Below are positions 17,684-26,565 of a stretch of 64,000 nt of DNA, piece by piece. The notes under the pieces were generated by a model. It was not told the origin of the DNA. It saw only the letters and a program-made list of their open reading frames with translations, and did no database searches. The translations under genes were made by a program, and so were the position numbers. The number at the start of each line of letters is the position of its first letter. The stretch's first letter is position 1. Source of the DNA: Bacteroides propionicigenes (lineage in GTDB: Bacteria > Bacteroidota > Bacteroidia > Bacteroidales > Bacteroidaceae); NCBI RefSeq assembly GCF_018390535.1, contig NZ_JAHBBW010000011.1, positions 62,001 to 126,000 on the forward strand, written 5' to 3'.

Positions 17684-19096
17684 ATGGATAAGAATAATAA
17701 CAAGAATAGCAAGAAGATAAACCGCCGGGATTTCTTCAAACTAGCCGGCGCAGGAACATTTGCATCGGCAGCCACATTATACGGCTGTTCCGGTAAGAAC
17801 AACAGCTCGGACAGCGAATCAGCTGCATTGGGCGAAATTCCCACCGATAAAATGGTCTACCGCACCAACCCCACTACGGGCGACCGTGTATCATTGCTGG
17901 GTTATGGCTGTATGCGCTGGCCTACCCGAAAACGGGCTGACGGAAAAGGCGATGAAATAGACCAGGAAACCGTCAATGAGCTGATTGACTATGCCATTGC
18001 GCATGGAGTGAACTATTTCGATACATCCCCGGCATACGTACAAGGTATGTCCGAACGTGCTACGGGCATCGCCCTGAAACGTCACCCGCGTGAAAAGTTC
18101 TTCCTCGCAACCAAGCTGTCCAATTTCAGTTCCAACACCCACAGCCGCGAAGAATCACTTGCCATGTACCACCGGTCTTTCCGAGAATTGCAAGTGGACT
18201 ATATAGACTACCTGTTGCTGCATGGCATCGGCATGGGTGGCATGGAAGCCCTGCACAGCCGTTATTTGGATAACGGTATACTCGATTTCCTTCTGGAAGA
18301 ACGCAAAGCGGGACGCATCCGCAATCTCGGTTTCTCTTATCATGGAGACATAGAAGTTTTCGACTATCTACTCTCACGGCACGACGAACTGAAATGGGAT
18401 TTTGTACAAATCCAACTGAACTACGTTGACTGGAAACATGCCAAAGAAGTAAATACCCGCAATACGGATGCTGAGTATTTGTATGGAGAACTCGTGAAGC
18501 GAGGCATACCTGCCGTCATCATGGAACCCCTATTGGGAGGACGCCTTTCCAAACTGAACGACCACTTAATGGCACGCCTGAAACAACGCCGTCCGCAAGA
18601 CAGCGTGGCTTCCTGGGCTTTCCGCTTTGCCGGAACTTTCCCCGATGTATTGACGGTACTGAGCGGCATGACGTATATGGAACATCTGCAAGACAATCTC
18701 CGCACTTTCTCCCCCCTCGACCCCTGTACGGAAGAAGAAATGGCTCTGCTGGAAGATACGGCACAGATGATGCTGACCTATCCCACCGTGCCATGCAACG
18801 ACTGCAAATACTGTATGCCTTGTCCCTACGGACTGGATATACCCGCCATTCTACTGCATTACAACCGATGCATCAACGAAGGCAATGTACCTAAAAGCAG
18901 TCAGGATGAAAACTATCGCGAAGCGCGCCGCGCCTTCCTCATCGGTTACGACCGCAGTGTGCCGAAACTCCGTCAGGCAAGTCACTGTACCGGATGCAAT
19001 CAATGTAACCCGCACTGTCCGCAAGGTATTGACATACCCAAAAAGTTACAGGAAATAGACCAATTTGTAGAAAAACTGAAACAGGAGACGTTATAA
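17684..19096 (+). CDS. Tat-exported aldo/keto reductase with C-terminal 4Fe-4S motifs
   Basis: 470 residues. The N-terminus has a twin-arginine signal (INRRDFFKLAGAGTFASAAT, RR at 14-15) ending in LYGC, a lipobox, so the mature protein is probably a lipoprotein outside the inner membrane. The body is an aldo/keto reductase barrel: GYGCMRWP, NYFDTSPAYVQGMSE, KLSNFS, LLHGIG, GFSYHG. The tail carries two cysteine clusters, CNDCKYCMPCPYGLDIP and CTGCNQCNPHCPQGIDIP. Ferredoxin-bearing reductases of this kind are common in anaerobes, with unknown substrates. Only five bases separate its stop from the TonB receptor gene, so they are cotranscribed. Confidence 0.9.
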   Translation: MDKNNNKNSKKINRRDFFKLAGAGTFASAATLYGCSGKNNSSDSESAALGEIPTDKMVYRTNPTTGDRVSLLGYGCMRWPTRKRADGKGDEIDQETVNELIDYAIAHGVNYFDTSPAYVQGMSERATGIALKRHPREKFFLATKLSNFSSNTHSREESLAMYHRSFRELQVDYIDYLLLHGIGMGGMEALHSRYLDNGILDFLLEERKAGRIRNLGFSYHGDIEVFDYLLSRHDELKWDFVQIQLNYVDWKHAKEVNTRNTDAEYLYGELVKRGIPAVIMEPLLGGRLSKLNDHLMARLKQRRPQDSVASWAFRFAGTFPDVLTVLSGMTYMEHLQDNLRTFSPLDPCTEEEMALLEDTAQMMLTYPTVPCNDCKYCMPCPYGLDIPAILLHYNRCINEGNVPKSSQDENYREARRAFLIGYDRSVPKLRQASHCTGCNQCNPHCPQGIDIPKKLQEIDQFVEKLKQETL

Positions 19097-19101
19097 TACA
19101 G

Positions 19102-20994
19102 ATGAAGAAAAAGACGATAGTACTTTTTTCGATAGCCGGCATTTGGGCGGCGACCGGGTTTGCACAAACAGTCAAAGACAGTGCACGCATTGCCAAGAAC
19201 CTGACTATAGATGAAGTAGTAGTGACCGGAACAAGAAATGAAACGGATGTACGGCATCTGCCGATGACTATCTCCGTAGTCAACCGCAAAGTGTTGGAAC
19301 AAAGTTTCCAGCCTTCCGTTCTGCCTGTACTGACGGAACAAGTGCCCGGACTGTTCACCACAAGCCGCGGCATCATGGGCTACGGCGTATCTACGGGAGC
19401 GGCAGGCGGAATGAGTCTGCGCGGTATCGGCGGCAGTCCTACGGCAGGCTTGTTGGTACTGATTGACGGGCATCCCCAATATATGGGATTGATGGGACAC
19501 CCCATTGCCGACGCTTACCAAACGATGCTTACCGACCGGGTGGAAGTACTTCGCGGTCCGGCTTCGGTGCTATACGGTTCCAACGCAATGGGAGGAGTTA
19601 TCAATATAGTGACCCGCAAGATGCAAGAGGACGGAATAAAGACAAACGCACAAATCGGCTACGGCTCCTACAACACGCTACAGACGGAAATTTCCAACCG
19701 CATCAAGAAAGGACGTTTCAGCAGCATCATTACCGGCTCTTACAACCGTACCGACGGACATCGTGACGATATGGAATTTGAACAATACGGCGGTTATGCC
19801 AAGTTGGGATATGACTTCAACGATATCTGGAAGCTATGGGGTGATGTAAATATCACCCAATTCAAGGCCTCCAATCCGGGCGAAGTCGGCAATCCGTACA
19901 TAGACAACGATTCACGCATCACACGCGGTATGACTTCGTTCGCCCTTGAAAACCGTTACGAAAAGAGTTCCGGTGCTCTAAGTTTCTTTTACAACTGGGG
20001 ACGCCATAAAATAGATGACGGCTACCATCCCGGAGGAACACCGCAAGAGTCCCACTTCAACTCCAAAGACCGGATGCTGGGTATATCATGGTATCAAAGC
20101 GCCACGTTTTTCAGCGGCAACCGCCTGACTATAGGTTTCGACTATCAGCACTTCGGCGGCGAATCATGGAACAGAGTGGTAGCTTCCGGCGAACGCATTC
20201 CGGGTGTAGACAAACAAATGGACGAATTTGCCGGATATGTTGATTTCCGTCAGGACCTCGGCGAATGGCTGTCTTTGGATGCCGGTATCCGCGTAGACCA
20301 CCACTCGCACGTAGGTACGGAATGGATACCGCAAGGCGGACTGTCATTCCATCTACCCGAACAGGTGGAAGTGAAGGCTATGGTCAGCAAAGGATTCCGC
20401 AATCCTACCATTCGTGAAATGTATATGTTCCCGCCACAGAATCCGGAGTTAATGGCGGAAAGTTTGATGAGCTATGAGTTGTCTTTCTCGCAACGGACTT
20501 TGGACGGCGCTTTGTTTTACGGTGTAAATCTCTATTATATCGACGGTGATAATATGATTATGACTGTTCCCACCGACGGCAAACCCAAGAATGTTAATAC
20601 CGGTGAGATTAAGAACCGGGGTGTTGAAACCAATATCAGTTACCGCATTACTCCTCACTGGCAGGTGAATGCCAATTATAGCTGGCTGCACATGAAAAAT
20701 CCGGTAGTTGCCGCTCCCGAGCATAAGCTCTTTGCAGGAGCAGATTTTACATACGGACGCTGGGGAGTATCAACCGGACTGCAATATATAAAGAGTCTCT
20801 ATACCAACGTAAACAAAGGCAAAGAGAAAAAGGAAAGTTTTGTTCTTTGGAATCTACGCGCCAATTATCATTTATGCCGCTATGCCGATGTTTTTGTAAG
20901 AGGTGAGAATCTGCTGGCGCAACGTTACGAAATCAATGACGGTTTCCCTATGCCTAAAGCTACTTTTATGGGTGGCGTGAATATCAACTTCTAA
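19102..20994 (+). CDS. TonB-dependent outer-membrane receptor (BtuB/iron-receptor size)
   Basis: 630 residues: signal peptide to about residue 22 (ATGFAQ), TonB box region DEVVVTGTRNET, plug domain (LPMTISVVNRKVLEQ; RVEVLRGPASVLYGSNAMGG; VINIVTRK) and a 22-strand-type barrel ending in aromatic F (GGVNINF). The length fits BtuB, haem or siderophore receptors rather than the 1000-residue SusC class. Its neighbours are an S component of an ECF importer and exported redox proteins. Joint uptake and reduction of a vitamin or metal complex is plausible, but the ligand cannot be named. Confidence 0.92.
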   Translation: MKKKTIVLFSIAGIWAATGFAQTVKDSARIAKNLTIDEVVVTGTRNETDVRHLPMTISVVNRKVLEQSFQPSVLPVLTEQVPGLFTTSRGIMGYGVSTGAAGGMSLRGIGGSPTAGLLVLIDGHPQYMGLMGHPIADAYQTMLTDRVEVLRGPASVLYGSNAMGGVINIVTRKMQEDGIKTNAQIGYGSYNTLQTEISNRIKKGRFSSIITGSYNRTDGHRDDMEFEQYGGYAKLGYDFNDIWKLWGDVNITQFKASNPGEVGNPYIDNDSRITRGMTSFALENRYEKSSGALSFFYNWGRHKIDDGYHPGGTPQESHFNSKDRMLGISWYQSATFFSGNRLTIGFDYQHFGGESWNRVVASGERIPGVDKQMDEFAGYVDFRQDLGEWLSLDAGIRVDHHSHVGTEWIPQGGLSFHLPEQVEVKAMVSKGFRNPTIREMYMFPPQNPELMAESLMSYELSFSQRTLDGALFYGVNLYYIDGDNMIMTVPTDGKPKNVNTGEIKNRGVETNISYRITPHWQVNANYSWLHMKNPVVAAPEHKLFAGADFTYGRWGVSTGLQYIKSLYTNVNKGKEKKESFVLWNLRANYHLCRYADVFVRGENLLAQRYEINDGFPMPKATFMGGVNINF

Positions 20995-21045
20995 AAAAAA
21001 CGAATATTGCCGTTGCAAGACTGTATACGTTTGAAATAATAGTTC

Positions 21046-21053
21046 TAACTTTG
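21046..21053 (+). promoter_or_regulatory. Candidate -7 box (TAACTTTG) of the S-component gene
   Basis: TAACTTTG fits TAnnTTTG and lies 59 bases before the ATG at 21113. A TTTG at 21030 is too close (12 bases) to be a standard -33 box. It may give the S component its own transcript besides read-through from the receptor gene. Confidence 0.4.
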
Positions 21054-21112
21054 TAAAAACAAAAAATGATTATCCGATAAACAAAAAATAATTCTATTAA
21101 CGATAAAAAAAC

Positions 21113-21625
21113 ATGGAAACAAAAACTGTAAAACTCTACTCGCTGGATTACAGCAATGCAAAAACTTACTTGATTGCCGCATTATTCATTGCAGGCAATA
21201 TGGCACTGCCACAGTTGTTCCACCTTATACCGCAAGGTGGCATTACATGGTTACCCATTTATTTCTTTACCCTAATCGGTGCATACAAATTCGGTTGGAA
21301 AGTGGGACTGCTGACTGCCGTTCTCTCCCCGATAGTTAATTCATTGTTGTTCGGAATGCCGCTTCCCGCAGTACTTCCTGCCATTTTATTAAAGTCCGTA
21401 TTGCTGGCAGTAGCTGCAGGTTGGGCTGCACACCGCTTCAACCGTATTTCCCTGCCTATCTTATTGGCTGTTGTTCTGTTCTATCAAGTAATAGGCACTT
21501 TAGGCGAGTGGGTGATGGCAGGCAACTTCTTTCAAGCCGTACAAGACTTCCGTATCGGTCTGCCGGGAATGGCAATGCAGGTTGCGGGCGGATATGCGCT
21601 GATAAAATACAGCGCGTCACTGTAA
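21113..21625 (+). CDS. ECF-transporter S component (intact copy)
   Basis: 170 hydrophobic residues with about six membrane segments, a size and layout typical of substrate-binding S components of energy-coupling-factor vitamin importers (NAKTYLIAALFIAGN; LPIYFFTLIGAYKFGWKVGL; NSLLFGMP). S components need the shared EcfAAT module, which is not in the window. From codon 7 to the stop (21130-21625) the gene is repeated with a few base changes at 31903-32329. This copy keeps the start and the 23 residues missing from the other, so it is the working gene. Substrate unknown. Confidence 0.8.
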   Translation: METKTVKLYSLDYSNAKTYLIAALFIAGNMALPQLFHLIPQGGITWLPIYFFTLIGAYKFGWKVGLLTAVLSPIVNSLLFGMPLPAVLPAILLKSVLLAVAAGWAAHRFNRISLPILLAVVLFYQVIGTLGEWVMAGNFFQAVQDFRIGLPGMAMQVAGGYALIKYSASL

Positions 21626-21643
21626 AGCCTCAACCCAAAAAGA

Positions 21644-21710
21644 AAACCTTAGAATCAATAATCAGAAAAAGAAATGATGAACTCTTTCTGTTCATTGAAT
21701 TCTAAGGTTT
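21644..21710. terminator. Convergent inverted repeat between S component and rhamnosidase gene
   Basis: AAACCTTAGAATCAAT (21644-21659) pairs with ATTGAATTCTAAGGTTT (21694-21710), with one extra A. It lies between two converging genes and probably ends transcription in both directions. Confidence 0.55.
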
Positions 21711-21732
21711 CAACCAATATAATCTACGAGAA

Positions 21733-24700
21733 TCAAAAAATCAACATTATATCACCTTGTAGACCAGCATCCTGTAACAAAGAATTTTCTGATACAAATA
21801 ACTCCGGTTTCCATATTATTTTATCTTGTTTCAATCTTAAATCCCCCACAGCTCTATTATTCCATGAGTTCGTAACTTCCAGCCTTAATTCATTGTTCCC
21901 TTTTTTCAAGTAAGGCGAAACATCCAAGTTCCAAGGAGAACACCAAATAATTCCAGTCTTTTGCTCATTTATGTATACTTCCGTTACACAATTATTAGAG
22001 GGTAATTGAAGAAAAACAGTTTTGGCATCTTTCCATTCAAAAGATGTTTTATAAACTGCTGTCCCTGAATAATATCGAATCTTTGAATATTCTGATTTAT
22101 TCCAATATTCAAGCTTTCTACATTCCATCTGCCCTACCCCTTGATAACGGCAATTAAAATCAATTGTCCATTTACTATCAATAATATATCGTTTCTTTAG
22201 TAAAGGCTTATCATCCAATTGTTCGTTATTATTAGAAAACACCACAAAACAAGATTCCCTAGGAGATAAATGTAAAGTAACCAATCCTTTATCTGCCGAT
22301 AAACGATAGCGTTTTCCCGAAACCGCATCCCATAATTGTGCATATTGATATTTTGTTTTAAATGTATATAATCCTGAAACGATACTGTCAGTATGATTAT
22401 TCAAAAAATAAATATCGCAATCATTCGTCTCTCTATGTGCAAAATAAAGTTTTTCTCCATATACATCCGGTAATATACAAGCCTTTTGTAAAGCCTCATC
22501 TAGAGTCATTCCAGAAAAAACTTTCCCTTTACCATAACCCTCCGAGTTCCATAAAGCACTTACCCAATCTTCATACTCTTTATCCTTACCCATATCCTCT
22601 TTACATGGTGATCCTGTCGGTCTGTTACCATATACATAAACACCTTGCTTTACCAATGAAGCTATTTTACGTAAAGCACCTAACGAGATTTCACCCGAAC
22701 GTGGAAGTATCATCATAGAATAACTCTGTCCTGTAGGTAAAACAATCTTTCCCTCACTAGGTTCCATTCGGGATAACAACGCATCTTCTGAAAAGGCATC
22801 AAAATCATATCCGGCAGGTATCTTTGGTAGCCGATGAGTTAAGATTCTTACAGGAGCATTATTACCTAAATAAACACATAAATCAACAACCGGTCTTCCT
22901 TGCCGCATAACATAACTGACACGTGACTGATAATCTCCAAAATTACGACTTTTCTCCCACCAACTGTTATTACGCGAATAGGTTGCATAAAATCGGCCTC
23001 CCGGATATCCGGCATATTTAGTATACGGTTGGTGTACAGAAGCACATACGACAAACTCATTAATACCAAGTGAATACGCACCATCCGCAATATTCTTCAA
23101 ATCACCCGGCATTGTAGTCAAATCTCCATCCGTGAAAGCTTCAGCTGAAGCTATTTGTTTACCATATAAATGAGCAGATGAGGACGATTCTTTTATATCA
23201 TAATTGCCATTCGGTTGCATAAGCCAAAACTCCCCCTGGGGCTTCTGCACCTTACTTTTAGCAACAATCGGTATTGCAACTATACATTGGGCATTCCCTG
23301 TAGCCTGTGCCGTAAAAACAATATTACGATTACGACACAACCTATCAAACGTACCATAATAGCGTTCTGAAATCAAATCAGCAATTGTAAGACGTACATC
23401 ATACAACACACTCTCTGAGGTTCTGACATCACCAATTACATATCCGGCCATTACCGGCAAATAAGGAGATAGATCATATCCCCGAAGTCGTTTGAACTCC
23501 AACAAAAAATCATCAGTCCAGTTTTGTGCACCTGCTTCGTGGCTATCCATTGCCATACCTTTCAAATTATTAATACCATAATAATCCAATGAATCTAACA
23601 CCTGTTTAAAATAGGCATTAAATTGCAAGGTCGAAGCTCGGGATGACATCTTATCGCATTCCAATCCCATCATATCCGGACGCCCATGCTTTACCCTTCC
23701 ACCTGTCGGTACCATACATAGTCTCAATATCCGCCAGTGACCTTTTGGTGCATCCCATCTCAAAATACCATCTGTTCCTACATATCGGGTAATATCCAAT
23801 ACTTTATCAGACGGTACAGCTTCTCCCTCAGAATAAGCCGGAGTTGTCATTGTTTTCTCAATGTATTCTGATATATAACCAGCCTTATATTCATATTCAT
23901 TAATCATAGGATCCGAACTTAATGCGATTCCTCCCAGACGCAAAGGTTTCCCCTCCGCCGAACCATTCCATCCTTGTAATTTAATTCTATAAAACCTTGC
24001 CTCTACTGGTAAAAAAGATATAGTTTTCTTTTTATAACTCTCGTGGGCACGATATAAAGGTTTCAAATCGCAAACTTTATGATATACCTCTCCATCTTCA
24101 CTATATTGCAATTCTCCCACTGGAGGTAATGTCTTATATCCAGTCCCAACAAATGTTTCTTGAGGTTCTCCCGGAACATTCGTTGCACTAGTGGTTGCTT
24201 TACCTGATGGACCTATTATATAGGATATGCTCCTCAAAGACGTAGCCTTTGTATAATCTATATTAATGCATACCGGAACATCTTCCATAGCAGGAATATT
24301 ATAAAGTACCTGTCCTCCAAAAAGAAGTTCTGGTGTGACTTGAGATATATTAGCAGAAAGCTTTATACAAATCTCCGGAACGTCTTTTGTCGGAATGGCT
24401 ATAACTCTTATATCCCGATAAAAATTATATTTATTATTGGGAGCTTGCAGTTTTAGCGCCAATGGTATTCCACCTGCTACAACAGTTTCAATACTTTCCA
24501 GACGTTTCATGGCATCGCATGGTTTAATCCACGGACCACCCGCCACAAATCCATTCGATACATGAAATTCAAAATCAAGCCCTAAACGTTTCGTCTCTTT
24601 AGCTATATAATAAATATTATCCCACCATTCTTTACTCATCGACAGCTCCGTATTCGGTAACTGGTCACCATGAACCTGGTCGTAGTAAACAATTCCTCCG

Positions 24701-24918
24701 ATTCCTACACGTTTGAATGACTCCAAGTCTTTAGTCATTCCTTCCCGAGTAGAAGGAAATTTTCCATGAAACCACCACATCTTAGTCCGTGTAGAATCCT
24801 GCGGGTTCAAGAAACCATACAATGTATTATGCAGTGACCCACCAGGTAATAAACGGGAACCAGCATAACTCATTGGACCTATCAATAGAAGAACAAAAAA
24901 CAATCTTACTATCTTCAT
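21733..24918 (-). CDS. Secreted GH106-like alpha-L-rhamnosidase
   Basis: 1061 residues with a signal peptide (MKIVRLFFVLLLIGPMSYAG). The N-terminal region WWFHGKFPSTREGMTKDLES and FKRVGIGGIVYYDQ, then MDSHEAGAQNWTDDFLLEFK and RLRGYDLSPYLPV further in, are the pattern of the large GH106 rhamnosidases of Bacteroides. A C-terminal jelly-roll domain (VFLQLPSNNCVTEVYINEQK; PYLKKGNNELRLEVTNSW) resembles the galactose-binding-like domains of these enzymes. It should remove terminal L-rhamnose from a plant or bacterial glycan in the periplasm. It is the only glycoside hydrolase of the locus and the last gene of its operon. The family is firm, the exact linkage open. Confidence 0.85.
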   Translation of the reverse strand: MKIVRLFFVLLLIGPMSYAGSRLLPGGSLHNTLYGFLNPQDSTRTKMWWFHGKFPSTREGMTKDLESFKRVGIGGIVYYDQVHGDQLPNTELSMSKEWWDNIYYIAKETKRLGLDFEFHVSNGFVAGGPWIKPCDAMKRLESIETVVAGGIPLALKLQAPNNKYNFYRDIRVIAIPTKDVPEICIKLSANISQVTPELLFGGQVLYNIPAMEDVPVCINIDYTKATSLRSISYIIGPSGKATTSATNVPGEPQETFVGTGYKTLPPVGELQYSEDGEVYHKVCDLKPLYRAHESYKKKTISFLPVEARFYRIKLQGWNGSAEGKPLRLGGIALSSDPMINEYEYKAGYISEYIEKTMTTPAYSEGEAVPSDKVLDITRYVGTDGILRWDAPKGHWRILRLCMVPTGGRVKHGRPDMMGLECDKMSSRASTLQFNAYFKQVLDSLDYYGINNLKGMAMDSHEAGAQNWTDDFLLEFKRLRGYDLSPYLPVMAGYVIGDVRTSESVLYDVRLTIADLISERYYGTFDRLCRNRNIVFTAQATGNAQCIVAIPIVAKSKVQKPQGEFWLMQPNGNYDIKESSSSAHLYGKQIASAEAFTDGDLTTMPGDLKNIADGAYSLGINEFVVCASVHQPYTKYAGYPGGRFYATYSRNNSWWEKSRNFGDYQSRVSYVMRQGRPVVDLCVYLGNNAPVRILTHRLPKIPAGYDFDAFSEDALLSRMEPSEGKIVLPTGQSYSMMILPRSGEISLGALRKIASLVKQGVYVYGNRPTGSPCKEDMGKDKEYEDWVSALWNSEGYGKGKVFSGMTLDEALQKACILPDVYGEKLYFAHRETNDCDIYFLNNHTDSIVSGLYTFKTKYQYAQLWDAVSGKRYRLSADKGLVTLHLSPRESCFVVFSNNNEQLDDKPLLKKRYIIDSKWTIDFNCRYQGVGQMECRKLEYWNKSEYSKIRYYSGTAVYKTSFEWKDAKTVFLQLPSNNCVTEVYINEQKTGIIWCSPWNLDVSPYLKKGNNELRLEVTNSWNNRAVGDLRLKQDKIIWKPELFVSENSLLQDAGLQGDIMLIF

Positions 24919-25024
24919 GAAAGCTATTTATATAAAGTTGCAACAATAAAGAAAACAAGTTGCCTCAAGCATATTACTTAAATACTCAATAAAATGTTGA
25001 GACAACTTGTTTCAAATATACAAT

Positions 25025-26554
25025 TTAATACCCCGGGTTATTAGTCCATGAAGTATGAATGTTCATTACCGTTAATGGTATAGGCAATAACAAATCTTTT
25101 TCAGACGGATTATTTGCTCCCATTTTAGACACGTGCTCATAATGATCTGAAAACTTTTTCATGGTCGAAATAAAAGTATCTTTTCCCATTCTTACTAAAT
25201 CAAAATACCGTTTGCCCTCACCAATGAACTCACATCTTCTTTCATACATAATGTCATCCATTGTCGGGGTATGCCCCAAAGAAGCTAAACCTGCCCTTAC
25301 ACGAATAGCGTCAATCCACTCCGTAGCTAATTCCGCCTTACCATTATTAATCAAAGCTTCGGCATAAAGCAAATAGGCATCAGCAGGTCTCAATATCGGG
25401 AAATTCAACGGATAATCGTTCCATGCCTTTATTGTTTTATTGGTATTATCTTTAACCAAAAATTTTATCATCATACAACGTTCTTTATAATGGGCGGCAT
25501 AATCTTCAGGAGTAAATCCATGCTCTGTTGTATCCCAATATCCCTCTGCTACAGATGTTTCCAAACGCTTATCGTTCTGTGCTTTCATGTCATTTACCAA
25601 CAATTCATCTACCCTAAAATCCTGTCCTTGCAAATGATAACCGCTATAGAACCATTCCGGTATCATCACACCTCCGGAACCCTCCGTAACATATCCGGCT
25701 AAAGAAGAACCGAGACCTTGATTCCCGGATGCAAATTGTACAGAAAACAAATCGTACATATTTTCTTTATTCACATCAAAAATATAAGAATAATCAGGAG
25801 CAAATCTCTTCTTGACTTCATCCATAATAGGTCCTAAGATTGTTTCCGCCTTCTGATAAGCATTCTTATCATTCATCGGATACCCTGCCATTGTTACATA
25901 AACTTCAGCCAATAAGCATTTCGCAGCAACAGAACCAACTCTTCCCGCTTCTTCTCCCGTATAAAATGTCTCCAAATTATTTCCGGCATATTCCAAATCA
26001 GAAATAATCAGCTTATATACCTCTTCAGCAGGCTGTCGAGACAATGTTCTGGCCTCTTCATTCAAAACAGGATAATCTATCACAGGCTGAGGTCCATACG
26101 CCCTAACAAGTTCAAAATATGCCAATGCTCTGAGAAAAGAAGCCTCAGCACGATAACGTGTATATTCATCAGGAACTTTTTGCAATAGCATGTTAGCATC
26201 TCCAATTATTTGATATAAACGTGCATATATATCTTCATTAGTACCTGTTACATCGGTAACGGCATAATTCCTAAAATCAACCTGATCTCTCTGAGCATTT
26301 GCTAAAGCTGCATAATATAAATTATCGGAACGCCCTTCAGACGCCATAAAATAATAAATTGTTGGAAAATCTAAATTTCCGCCATTGCGCCCCAAACGAG
26401 CATAAACTCCCATAGTAGCCTGATTAATTTCAAACTCCGAGGTATAAAATGTATCTGCAAAATTATTCTCAACCGGATAAATATCAATAAGGTCATTACA
26501 GGAACATAACCCACATGCAGCTATCAATGCTACTATATATTCTTTTGTTTTCAT
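25025..26554 (-). CDS. SusD/RagB-family surface glycan-binding lipoprotein
   Basis: 509 residues; lipoprotein signal ending LCSC (C19), then the N-terminal SusD pattern DLIDIYPVENN and TPR-like helices (ASFLRALAYFELVRAYG; GSVAAKCLLAEVYVTMAGYP), and the C-terminal RagB part (RPADAYLLYAEALINNGKAE; RRCEFIGEGKRYFDLVRMGK). Such proteins sit on the outer face and lid the SusC barrel. The stop-to-start gap to SusC is about a dozen bases. Confidence 0.95.
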   Translation of the reverse strand: MKTKEYIVALIAACGLCSCNDLIDIYPVENNFADTFYTSEFEINQATMGVYARLGRNGGNLDFPTIYYFMASEGRSDNLYYAALANAQRDQVDFRNYAVTDVTGTNEDIYARLYQIIGDANMLLQKVPDEYTRYRAEASFLRALAYFELVRAYGPQPVIDYPVLNEEARTLSRQPAEEVYKLIISDLEYAGNNLETFYTGEEAGRVGSVAAKCLLAEVYVTMAGYPMNDKNAYQKAETILGPIMDEVKKRFAPDYSYIFDVNKENMYDLFSVQFASGNQGLGSSLAGYVTEGSGGVMIPEWFYSGYHLQGQDFRVDELLVNDMKAQNDKRLETSVAEGYWDTTEHGFTPEDYAAHYKERCMMIKFLVKDNTNKTIKAWNDYPLNFPILRPADAYLLYAEALINNGKAELATEWIDAIRVRAGLASLGHTPTMDDIMYERRCEFIGEGKRYFDLVRMGKDTFISTMKKFSDHYEHVSKMGANNPSEKDLLLPIPLTVMNIHTSWTNNPGY

Positions 26555-26565
26555 AAGCCTTTAAT

